From positions 1 to 46,791 of the IMG/VR virus record IMGVR_UViG_3300021962_000184: 46,791 nucleotides of DNA. One strand, given 5' to 3'. Below the pieces are notes generated by a model. It saw only the letters and a program-made list of their open reading frames with translations. It had not been told where the DNA came from and made no database searches. Position numbers and translations under genes: made by a program. Numbering within the stretch: the first letter of the stretch is position 1; each line of letters opens with the position of its first letter. Origin of the DNA: a virus. Positions 18,557 through 24,559 of this stretch are shown in pieces.

Positions 18557-18787
18557 ATGAACGCTCAAACCGCTGGTCAGCTGTGCTTTGATATTCTTCG
18601 CAACGACTTTCATCGTCCCTTTGTCAATGGTAAAGCAAACCGTGACATGATCGAAGATATGATCACAATTGGTATGTTGAAGAGAGAGCTTGGTTATGTT
18701 GACCAAGAAACTGTTGACCTTGCTATTCAATTGGTTGATGATTTGATTATTCAGTATAAAAACGTAAGTAAAGATTTCGGAGTGTAG
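18557..18787 (+). CDS. Unknown protein (76 aa) overlapping tRNA-Pro
   Basis: A 76-aa helical protein (MNAQTAGQLCFDILRNDFHRPFVNGKANRDM...). It starts 1 nt after the previous stop, so it is translationally coupled. Its last 10 nt, including the TAG stop, are part of tRNA-Pro. No domain is recognised. Confidence 0.6.
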   Translation: MNAQTAGQLCFDILRNDFHRPFVNGKANRDMIEDMITIGMLKRELGYVDQETVDLAIQLVDDLIIQYKNVSKDFGV

Positions 18788-18854
18788 CTCAGTCTGGTAG
18801 AGCGCTTGGTTTGGGACCAAGATGTCGAGGGTTCAAGTCCTTTCACTCCGACCA
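18778..18854 (+). tRNA. tRNA-Pro(UGG), second copy
   Basis: Acceptor CGGAGTG/CACTCCG-A-CCA with C1-G72; anticodon arm CTTGG-TTTGGGA-CCAAG (UGG); T-arm AGGG-TTCAAGT-CCTT. Its 5' end overlaps the preceding CDS. Confidence 0.9.
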
Positions 18855-18860
18855 AGATTT

Positions 18861-18910
18861 AGGATCGATTCAGCAATCAATAGCTCGGATATAGCAAAAA
18901 GACGATCCTG
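18861..18910 (+). ncRNA. Y-like mini RNA, copy 4
   Basis: A 50-nt element: AGGATCG/CGATCCT stem (18861-18867 with 18903-18909), motif ATTCAGCAATC, a small GCT/AGC hairpin, and TAGCAAAAAG before the 3' stem strand. That last feature is shared with the Y RNA at 15035 (GTAGCAAAAAG). It is the shortest copy and sits between tRNA-Pro and the suppressor tRNA. Confidence 0.6.
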
Positions 18911-18919
18911 TTCTAATAT

Positions 18920-18997
18920 GGCCTAATAGCTCAGCTTGGTAAGAGCGCGAGTCTCTAAAACTCATGGTCGCGGGTTCAAATCCCGCTTGGGCCACCA
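18920..18997 (+). tRNA. Amber suppressor tRNA (CUA anticodon)
   Basis: Acceptor GGCCTAA/TTGGGCC-A-CCA; anticodon stem GAGT/ACTC with 7-nt loop CTCTAAA, so positions 34-36 are CUA, reading UAG; T-arm GCGGG-TTCAAAT-CCCGC; standard D-arm. All arms are intact, so it should be functional. The amino acid it carries is not evident. Several genes in the window still end in TAG. Confidence 0.85.
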
Positions 18998-19154
18998 CCA
19001 ATTCGACGTTATAAGTAACCCACAAGAGTAAACGAGACAACTTGTGAATTCTTATATTAGCTAGCGCCGTATATGCTGGTAAAACCGATAAATTACCTTC
19101 TCAGGTAGTGCATATGTTAGAGTCGAATACCACTACAACAAAGGAGACTATACA
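18998..19154 (+). other. Gene-free structured leader region
   Basis: No gene-sized ORF. Complementary segments include ATTCGAC/GTCGAAT at its two ends, CACAAG/CTTGTG (19021-19026 with 19041-19046), ATATGC/GCATAT and GGTAA/TTACC. A TATATT at 19053-19058 has no matching -35. Probably a structured 5' leader or a small RNA. Confidence 0.3.
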
Positions 19155-19175
19155 ATGAAGAGATATCATTTGTAG
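19155..19175 (+). other. Tiny leader ORF ending in TAG
   Basis: AAAGGAG lies upstream of ATG AAG AGA TAT CAT TTG TAG, a 6-codon frame. It may be a leader peptide for the 153-aa gene. If the amber codon is suppressed it extends by only five codons (ITRPP) to TAA. Confidence 0.25.
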
Positions 19176-19245
19176 ATTACTAGACCACCCTAACTGGGTC
19201 CAACATTATGAAGCTAAACTGAATTACCCAATTAGGAGAATAAAA

Positions 19246-19707
19246 ATGTCTGTAGAACTTAAAATTAAATCTAAACACCTCGGTGAAGAAGCTCGTATCA
19301 TTCGCTTCGAAGAGAAGAAAGTCTTCAAGCAGTATCAGTGGGCAAAACGTCAGCACTATGCGACTGGTAGTAATGACGAGTACAAGTATTACCAAGATCC
19401 TGCGTATAGGACTTGGGAGTCTCTAAACCGTCATCGTCGTTGGGACGTGCGTAACGAGAATCGAGCTACCTTCCTTGCTCGTACGTATCTTGCTGGTAAA
19501 GATTACAAGACTGTTGAACATAAGTGTAATGATCTTGTTGTGTTGCGCTGCTACATCTTTCCACGTCTTTGTGAAATGGTTAACAAGTATGGACCAGCTG
19601 CTGACAAGCTAAGCAAGAAGTGGAATAGAGAACGTAATCGTTATGAGTATGATCCAGAGCTCTGGAAACAACATGAGAAGAAAGTGTTGGCCTGGCTCGG
19701 TCTTTGA
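19246..19707 (+). CDS. Unknown basic protein (153 aa)
   Basis: A 153-aa protein rich in K, R, W and Y (KVFKQYQWAKRQHYATG, WESLNRHRRWDVRNENRATFLARTYLAG). This suggests a nucleic-acid-binding or other small conserved T4-like protein. AGGAG is 7 nt upstream of the ATG. No family can be named. It sits alone between structured RNA regions and tRNAs. Confidence 0.65.
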   Translation: MSVELKIKSKHLGEEARIIRFEEKKVFKQYQWAKRQHYATGSNDEYKYYQDPAYRTWESLNRHRRWDVRNENRATFLARTYLAGKDYKTVEHKCNDLVVLRCYIFPRLCEMVNKYGPAADKLSKKWNRERNRYEYDPELWKQHEKKVLAWLGL

Positions 19708-19717
19708 TATATACTAT

Positions 19718-19804
19718 TTGGATGGATACTGCAACCAAGACCGCGGGGTAACAACCGCTATCAGGTAAGGTTAGATAGTATCGACGAGGTCCACAGACCA
19801 TCCA
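19718..19804 (+). ncRNA. Possible structured RNA followed by a T-run
   Basis: An 8-pair outer stem TTGGATGG/CCATCCAG encloses GCGG-GGTAACAA-CCGC and TATC/GATA hairpins, and is followed directly by TTTTT (19806-19810). No ORF. It lies just after the 153-aa gene, so it could be an elaborate terminator or a discrete RNA. Confidence 0.4.
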
Positions 19805-19831
19805 GTTTTTAATTTGTGGATAGTAAGCGAT

Positions 19832-19917
19832 ATAAAGCTAACCCACCTTACACTAGGGTGAACGGATCTTTGGCTCTGGCTTTATGGATCAGTGTGACAG
19901 CTCGGAGAGACGAGCAC
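19832..19917 (+). ncRNA. Second structured segment before tRNA-Gly
   Basis: ATAAAGC/GCTTTAT (19832-19838 with 19879-19885) encloses CACC/GGTG. It is followed by the hairpin GCTCG-GAGAGA-CGAGC (around 19900-19915). There is no coding sequence in 19708-19922. Hand-derived and low certainty. Confidence 0.3.
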
Positions 19918-19922
19918 TTAAT

Positions 19923-19995
19923 GCGGGTGAGGCTATGGTAGCCAACCAGCCTTCCAAGCTGTAGGAGACCAGTTCGATTCTGGCCACCCGCTCCA
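19923..19995 (+). tRNA. tRNA-Gly(UCC)
   Basis: Acceptor GCGGGTG/CACCCGC with T73 and CCA; loop CTTCCAA (UCC) on CAGC/GCTG; T-arm CCAG-TTCGATT-CTGG. Confidence 0.9.
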
Positions 19996-20002
19996 AAGTT
20001 TT

Positions 20003-20078
20003 GCCGTCATAGCTCATCTGGTAGAGCAGTTGCCTTGTAAGCATCAGGTGCGGGGTTCGAGTCCTCGTGGCGGCACCA
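20003..20078 (+). tRNA. tRNA-Thr(UGU)
   Basis: Acceptor GCCGTCA/TGGCGGC-A-CCA; loop CTTGTAA (UGU); T-arm GCGGGG-TTCGAGT-CCTCGT. Standard D-arm. Confidence 0.9.
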
Positions 20079-20092
20079 TAAAAGAGTAGTGC

Positions 20093-20296
20093 ATGACTCC
20101 AGCAGAACGGAAAGAAGCCAACAGGTATTACTGGATTGTCAAAGGTCATTTGATTCCTGAGACATGGCAAGATAAAGAAGTGCGTTCGGTGCTAGATGGT
20201 TACTTAATCCGAATCTGGGGTAATCATGAAAATGTTGTGCATGAAGATGGATTCGAAGAGGCGTGGCAAAAACGTATAAATACAAATCGTAAATAA
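20093..20296 (+). CDS. Unknown small protein (67 aa)
   Basis: A 67-aa protein (MTPAERKEANRYYWIVKGHLIPETWQDKEV...) between two tRNAs. The charge-rich composition and single open frame suggest a real gene, though the ribosome site (AAGAG) is only fair. A late-promoter motif lies over its last codons. Confidence 0.5.
   Translation: MTPAERKEANRYYWIVKGHLIPETWQDKEVRSVLDGYLIRIWGNHENVVHEDGFEEAWQKRINTNRK
20275..20282 (+). promoter_or_regulatory. T4-type late promoter motif
   Basis: Exact TATAAATA near the end of the 67-aa gene and 16 nt before tRNA-Trp; could drive tRNA-Trp and the radical-SAM operon late. Confidence 0.45.
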
Positions 20297-20297
20297 T

Positions 20298-20372
20298 GTC
20301 GGTGTAGCTCAATGGTAGAGCGGCGGTCTCCAAAACCGCGCGTAGAGGGTTCGATTCCTTCCACCTTCGCCA
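20298..20372 (+). tRNA. tRNA-Trp(CCA) with imperfect acceptor stem
   Basis: Anticodon arm GCGGT-CTCCAAA-ACCGC (CCA), T-arm GAGGG-TTCGATT-CCTTC, discriminator G and encoded CCA. The acceptor GTCGGTG/CACCTTC has two adjacent mismatches (2-71 T-T and 3-70 C-T), so the gene may be impaired. Confidence 0.8.
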
Positions 20373-20388
20373 AATTTAGGATCGTAGT

Positions 20389-20538
20389 ATGACAGACAGA
20401 TATTACAAGCAAGAGCTTCTGCGTCGACTACAATTCTTCAAAGACCATCTAAAGACTGTAGATGAATCCAACCCCACGGCTTCTGGTCGTGGGGTTAAAC
20501 TTATTGAAGATGTGATCAAGTATATTAGTGAAAACTAG
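20389..20538 (+). CDS. Unknown protein (49 aa), amber-linked to the radical-SAM gene
   Basis: A 49-codon gene (MTDRYYKQELLRRLQFFKDHLKTV...) with AGGA upstream. It ends in TAG at 20536-20538, and the next codon in the same frame is the ATG of the radical-SAM gene. Suppression of this UAG by the CUA tRNA would fuse the two proteins. On its own it is a small helical protein of unknown role. Confidence 0.6.
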   Translation: MTDRYYKQELLRRLQFFKDHLKTVDESNPTASGRGVKLIEDVIKYISEN

Positions 20539-21186
20539 ATGTATAATTTAGATAAATTAACTGCATGGGTTGACTTGTCAACGTATTGCAATGCAGCATG
20601 TCCGCTGTGTCATAGAACCAATCCCAAGACATTAGAAAAAGCTGACTGGCTACCATTAATACAATGGTCGCTAGAACAATTCAAGCAAGTTTTTCCAGCA
20701 AACACATTAAACAAGTACCACCAATTTGAAATATGTGGGACGTGGGGCGACCCAGTAATGAACAAAGATCTGGCCGCGATCGTACAGTATTTGATAGATC
20801 ATAGCTCTGCTATTGTTGTTATCATAACAAACGGATCAATTAGAGATCCTGACTGGTGGTGGAAGCTAGGAGTGATTGGGGGAAGACGATTGCGCGTGAT
20901 GTTTGCTGTTGAAGGTATTAATCAAGAAATGCATTCAAAGTATAGACAAAACACCAATCTTGATAAGATCAAAGAAAATGTTTCTGCAATATCTGAAACT
21001 AAAGCTAAAGTACAAATTGCAGTTCTCGTATTTAAACACAATGAACAGTATCTTGATCAGATTGATACAATGGTTCGCTCTTGGGGTAAGATCAATATGG
21101 TCATATATACAAAAGCACAAAGGTTTGAAAAAGGTCCAGTGTTTAAATTTGGAAATGGATTGCAGTTAGAGCAAGCGACAACATGA
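20539..21186 (+). CDS. Radical SAM protein (catalytic part)
   Basis: A 215-aa protein. STYCNAACPLCHR gives the CxxxCxxC cluster motif (C17, C21, C24) of radical SAM enzymes, with ICGTWGDPVMNKD as the GxG region and VVIITNGSIRD as a strand. It ends before the C-terminal SPASM-like half, which is encoded by the next overlapping ORF (ATGA). The enzyme was probably once a single chain. The substrate is unknown; SPASM proteins often modify peptides. Confidence 0.78.
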   Translation: MYNLDKLTAWVDLSTYCNAACPLCHRTNPKTLEKADWLPLIQWSLEQFKQVFPANTLNKYHQFEICGTWGDPVMNKDLAAIVQYLIDHSSAIVVIITNGSIRDPDWWWKLGVIGGRRLRVMFAVEGINQEMHSKYRQNTNLDKIKENVSAISETKAKVQIAVLVFKHNEQYLDQIDTMVRSWGKINMVIYTKAQRFEKGPVFKFGNGLQLEQATT

Positions 21187-21482
21187 CAATTAAGTGTAAG
21201 TGGGGTAGTAACAATAGGTTTGTAGTTAATCCTGATGGGCAAGTGTTACCCTGTTGCTATTTTGCAAACGTGTCGTATAGTAGTACTAATTTAAATGGTG
21301 TGATCAAACTATACAACGAACAAAAGCATGAGTTAAATGCTTTTACGCGGCCCATTGAAGATATATTAACCTCTGATTGGTTTACTAAATCCCTGCCTGA
21401 TTCGTGGAAAGATTCAGCAACAACTCATTCAATATGTAAAAGATGGTGTGATAATGCTACCAATAAAGAAAGCGGTGATTGA
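21183..21482 (+). CDS. SPASM-like domain protein (second half of radical SAM enzyme)
   Basis: A 99-aa protein with CKWGSNNRFVVNPDGQVLPCCYFANV and SICKRWCDN. The C...NPDGxVxPCC pattern is that of the SPASM auxiliary Fe-S domain usually found at the C-terminus of radical SAM proteins. It overlaps the catalytic ORF by 4 nt, so the two halves are co-translated and probably assemble. Either a natural split or a recent frameshift. Confidence 0.7.
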   Translation: MTIKCKWGSNNRFVVNPDGQVLPCCYFANVSYSSTNLNGVIKLYNEQKHELNAFTRPIEDILTSDWFTKSLPDSWKDSATTHSICKRWCDNATNKESGD

Positions 21483-22422
21483 AGTATTTGGTGGGTGTAA
21501 CTACACCTGTCAGATGTGCCCGCAATCAATGGGTGAAGGCCGCGAGAAATCATTTCTACGTGCTCTTAACTATAAGCTATACCTCAACATCCTCGACCAG
21601 CTAGTTGACTCGGAGGTGCAAGAGATATACCTCGAAGGGTCTGGCGAACCAACCCTTAACAAACGTCTTCCAGAATTCATTCGAGCTGGCACTGAACGTG
21701 GGTTCAAGATGTCATTCATTACTAACGGTTCCAAGATGACTGGATCGTTCATGCATGATATTATCGATGCTGGAATGCACTTTGCTCGATTCTCTGTTAC
21801 TGGGTATGATCCTGAAACGTATAAGCAATGGATGAGTGAAGATCTGTTCAACTACGTCCGCGATAATGCTAACGAGACAATTGACTACATTGCAGCTAGC
21901 AAGTCAAAAGCATCGATTGGTTCTTATCATTTGATCACTAACAATGATAATGTTGAGTATGAAGTTGATCGATACATTGACAATTGGGTCAATAAGATTC
22001 CTGGAATCAAAGCATCAATTTGGAAGATGCACAACTGGTCCGGACTATATGATGAAGTGACGTGGAGACAACGCAGTGAGAAGCGATCCTGTGGTCGACC
22101 ATTCTCGCCTGACATTATTATTCGAGCAGGTGGTAACGATGGTAAGCAAGGTGCTGTGGTTCCATGCTGCATGGTGCTAGGACAGGATAGCAAAGCTGTG
22201 TTGGGTCACACGTCCGATCAAACGATTGAGCAGATCTGGAACGGCTCTGAGTACGAGCATCTGCGCGAGATGCATCGTCAGCATCGCTTTGACGAGGTTG
22301 ACTATTGTAAGAATTGTGATATGCTGTACGAAGCTCCAGAGAGCCTGGTGTGGTCAAACTTTGATACAAGCTATCACATATTAACAGGCGGATTGTTTGA
22401 TATGAGACAATATAGAAAATAA
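21454..22422 (+). CDS. Radical SAM/SPASM protein
   Basis: A 322-aa full-length enzyme. GGCNYTCQMCPQ gives CxxxCxxC (C15, C19, C22); YLEGSGEPTLNK is the SAM-binding GGE-like motif; the C-terminal SPASM region has SCGRPFSP, VVPCCMVLG and DYCKNCDM. It starts at ATG 21454 (a GTG at 21448 is also possible), overlapping the previous ORF by 29 nt. Two different radical SAM systems in tandem suggest a dedicated modification pathway. Confidence 0.82.
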   Translation: MLPIKKAVIEVFGGCNYTCQMCPQSMGEGREKSFLRALNYKLYLNILDQLVDSEVQEIYLEGSGEPTLNKRLPEFIRAGTERGFKMSFITNGSKMTGSFMHDIIDAGMHFARFSVTGYDPETYKQWMSEDLFNYVRDNANETIDYIAASKSKASIGSYHLITNNDNVEYEVDRYIDNWVNKIPGIKASIWKMHNWSGLYDEVTWRQRSEKRSCGRPFSPDIIIRAGGNDGKQGAVVPCCMVLGQDSKAVLGHTSDQTIEQIWNGSEYEHLREMHRQHRFDEVDYCKNCDMLYEAPESLVWSNFDTSYHILTGGLFDMRQYRK

Positions 22423-22433
22423 GGAATTTTATA

Positions 22434-22652
22434 ATGTATACAGCGATTATCCTAATGTGCACTACTGATATGTGGTGCTACAATTTAGTCTACGAAAATG
22501 CTTTTCTACAGTCTCGCCAAGAGTGTGAGGCTGCAATTCAAGAGCTTATTAGAAGCGAGGACTTTGATCCCCTATATCGCCTCTATGAAGAAGGTAAGAC
22601 GTATAACGTCCACAACTCAACGTGTATCAACTGGGAAGAGAAAGACATCTAG
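22434..22652 (+). CDS. Unknown small protein (72 aa)
   Basis: A 72-aa protein with a hydrophobic start (MYTAIILMCTTDMWCYNLVY) and several cysteines, possibly membrane or periplasm associated. AAGGAA precedes the ATG. The 3' end is one arm of a 10-bp inverted repeat. No family is recognised. Confidence 0.6.
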   Translation: MYTAIILMCTTDMWCYNLVYENAFLQSRQECEAAIQELIRSEDFDPLYRLYEEGKTYNVHNSTCINWEEKDI

Positions 22653-22674
22653 ATATCTTGTTGCCTTTCTCTTC
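22635..22674 (+). promoter_or_regulatory. 10-bp perfect inverted repeat at a gene end
   Basis: GAAGAGAAAG (22635-22644) and CTTTCTCTTC (22665-22674), with a 20-nt loop carrying AGATATCT. It spans the stop of the 72-aa gene. It has no T-run, so it may stabilise the mRNA 3' end or be a processing site. Confidence 0.5.
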
Positions 22675-22720
22675 TAGATACTTGATAGTAATCTAACGAA
22701 AGGAATAACAAGGTGTAATT

Positions 22721-23209
22721 ATGTTCACTCAATCTCAAATTGAAGAAATCGTCAACTTGCTAATCGACCTCGATAAGACCACTAAGGTTTATCTTGGTTG
22801 TGACTCAGTGCGCTATCGTAAGAACGATCGTAACTGGGCCCGCTACGCAACTGTTGCGATCGTTCACATGAATGGTAAAAACGGTTGTCGTATTTTCTCA
22901 AACATCTCACATGAACCTGACTTTGACGTCAAGGCGAACCGTCCTAAGGTCCGCATGATGAATGAAGTTGGCAAGGTGTGCGAGCTCTACAACCAGCTGA
23001 TCCCATTTATCGATGAGTATGATATTGAGATTCACCTTGATATCAACACCAATCCTAAGCACGGCTCCAACTGTGCTGCGAACGAAGCTGCTGGCTACGT
23101 TCTTGGGATGACTGGTATTGAGCCTAAGCTCAAGCCAGAAAGCTGGGCTGCTAGCTTTGGTGCTGATGGTGTTGCACACGGCCGAGGGACTCGTGATGCA
23201 GTTATCTGA
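22721..23209 (+). CDS. YkuK-like (DUF458) RNase H-fold protein
   Basis: A 162-aa protein with KVYLGCDSVRY (first acidic strand), EIHLDINTNPKHGSN (second acid), and EPKLKPESWAASFGAD. The GxDS...HxDIN...KPxSWAAS..AD pattern matches the DUF458/YkuK family, which adopts an RNase H-like fold. A nuclease role is likely but unproven. AAGG about 8 nt upstream of the ATG. Confidence 0.68.
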   Translation: MFTQSQIEEIVNLLIDLDKTTKVYLGCDSVRYRKNDRNWARYATVAIVHMNGKNGCRIFSNISHEPDFDVKANRPKVRMMNEVGKVCELYNQLIPFIDEYDIEIHLDINTNPKHGSNCAANEAAGYVLGMTGIEPKLKPESWAASFGADGVAHGRGTRDAVI

Positions 23210-23348
23210 TTACTGCCTATGCATTATTGCAGCGGATCTGATTAGCTCGGGGTTGGTTAACGCCAACCCCGTCAACTTTGTGGTTGGTGTCGCTGCATAC
23301 TTTATTTGGGAAAAATTTAGAAAGTGGGAAATTTCTAACAATGGATGA
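23196..23348 (+). CDS. Small membrane protein (50 aa)
   Basis: A 50-aa protein starting MQLSDYCLCIIAADLISSG, with a hydrophobic segment VNFVVGVAAYFIWEKF and a charged C-terminus. The ATG at 23196 has GAGG upstream and overlaps the previous CDS by 14 nt. One or two membrane helices; function unknown. Confidence 0.55.
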   Translation: MQLSDYCLCIIAADLISSGLVNANPVNFVVGVAAYFIWEKFRKWEISNNG

Positions 23349-23559
23349 AGAAAATTACTTTGTAAGGTGGTTTAAGAAGACCTTTATCAACCTCTATGAG
23401 GTTACAATCGAGCTTAGCGATGGTGATACTCGCACGTTCCAGCTATCTCGCGTAGACACTCTAAACAAGAATTATGTAAAGGGTCTCGATGGAGAGAACC
23501 TACGACTTGAGTTCTTCTCAAAAGAACCTTTCACCTATACTTTGAGGCAGTTGTATTAA
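23341..23559 (+). CDS. Unknown small protein (72 aa)
   Basis: A 72-aa beta-rich protein (LYEVTIELSDGDTRTFQLSRVDTL...) resembling small conserved T4-like proteins. It overlaps the upstream gene by 8 nt, and its stop overlaps the next ATG (TAATG). No family name is justified. Confidence 0.6.
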   Translation: MDEENYFVRWFKKTFINLYEVTIELSDGDTRTFQLSRVDTLNKNYVKGLDGENLRLEFFSKEPFTYTLRQLY

Positions 23560-24326
23560 TGGATGTTGTTCTCGTAACTGGCGGCTTTGATCCCGTCCAC
23601 AGTGGTCATATCGAATACTTTAAAGATGCAGCCTCGAGAGGCGATTATCTTATTGTGGGTTTAAACTCTGATGAATGGTTGACTCGTAAGAAAGGTCAGC
23701 CATTCATGCCTTTTGCTGAGCGCAAAGCTGTGATTGAAAACCTGCAGATGGTTGATAAGGTGATTGCGTTTGATGATGCTGACAACACAGCTTGTAACGC
23801 TATCGAACGACTTCTTAATGACAACACTTTGTATTATGATCGTATCATCTTTGCCAATGGTGGCGACCGTACAAACACTTCGACACCTGAGTATGAGCGA
23901 TATAAAGACAATCCTCGTGTTCATTTTATCTGGGGTGTTGGTGGTGAAGATAAGAAGAACAGCTCAAGCTGGATTCTAGACAACTGGAAGAATCCAAAGA
24001 CTATTAGACCTTGGGGTTGGTATCGTGTGCTTGATGATAAGAAGGGTTACAAGGTCAAAGAGCTTGTGATCCAACCAGGACAGTCTCTTTCAAATCAACG
24101 TCACCACATGCGCAATGAACACTGGTATGTGCTAAGTGGCCGTTGTAAAATTGATATAGAGACGCTATACTTGTCTAAGACGTTCGAGCTTTATGCGCTG
24201 AGTGAAGGGTTAGACATTCCTCAGAACACATGGCACAAAGCGTACAACGATTCAACAGAAGCATGTCACATCTTAGAAGTCCAGTATGGTGCTAAGTGTG
24301 TCGAGGATGATATTGAAAGGAAATAG
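23559..24326 (+). CDS. Cytidylyltransferase-cupin fusion protein
   Basis: A 255-aa, two-domain protein. Residues 1-140 form a glycerol-3-phosphate cytidylyltransferase-like nucleotidyltransferase (TGGFDPVHSGHIEYF with the HxGH motif, H14/H17; LNSDEW). Residues 145-255 are a mannose-6-phosphate isomerase type II-like cupin (RPWGWYRVLDD, SNQRHHMRNEHWYVLSG, NTWHKAYN). The fusion suggests sugar-nucleotide or glycan precursor synthesis, in line with the glycosyltransferases at the start of the window. Confidence 0.8.
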   Translation: MDVVLVTGGFDPVHSGHIEYFKDAASRGDYLIVGLNSDEWLTRKKGQPFMPFAERKAVIENLQMVDKVIAFDDADNTACNAIERLLNDNTLYYDRIIFANGGDRTNTSTPEYERYKDNPRVHFIWGVGGEDKKNSSSWILDNWKNPKTIRPWGWYRVLDDKKGYKVKELVIQPGQSLSNQRHHMRNEHWYVLSGRCKIDIETLYLSKTFELYALSEGLDIPQNTWHKAYNDSTEACHILEVQYGAKCVEDDIERK

Positions 24327-24328
24327 CA

Positions 24329-24559
24329 ATGGCTTATGTTACTGTAGATGTTGAAGTAGAGCTAGATGACTTTGATGATGAGGATCTGATCGATGAGCTC
24401 GAAGGCCGCGATTATTTTGTTGGCCCTGAAAAAGGTTGGGTGCCCCTCATTGAAGAAGAGTTGACTTATGAAGAGATTACAGCTATACTAGACAAGTTCC
24501 AGATGTCTCTGCCTGGAACGACTGGGTACAACATCTATGAGAAGCTGAGGAAGCGATGA
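24329..24559 (+). CDS. Unknown acidic protein (76 aa)
   Basis: A 76-aa, strongly acidic protein (DVEVELDDFDDEDLIDELEGRD...) with AAGGAAA upstream. It overlaps the phosphoesterase gene by 4 nt. An acidic small phage protein of this kind may mimic DNA or bind a host protein, but nothing specific can be said. Confidence 0.6.
   Translation: MAYVTVDVEVELDDFDDEDLIDELEGRDYFVGPEKGWVPLIEEELTYEEITAILDKFQMSLPGTTGYNIYEKLRKR

Noticed and set aside
20377-20392. A sixth Y-like start (TTTAGGATCG) after tRNA-Trp
   Set aside because: It is followed by an ATG and an ORF and lacks the CAGCA motif and any downstream CGATCCT. AGGA here acts as a ribosome site.
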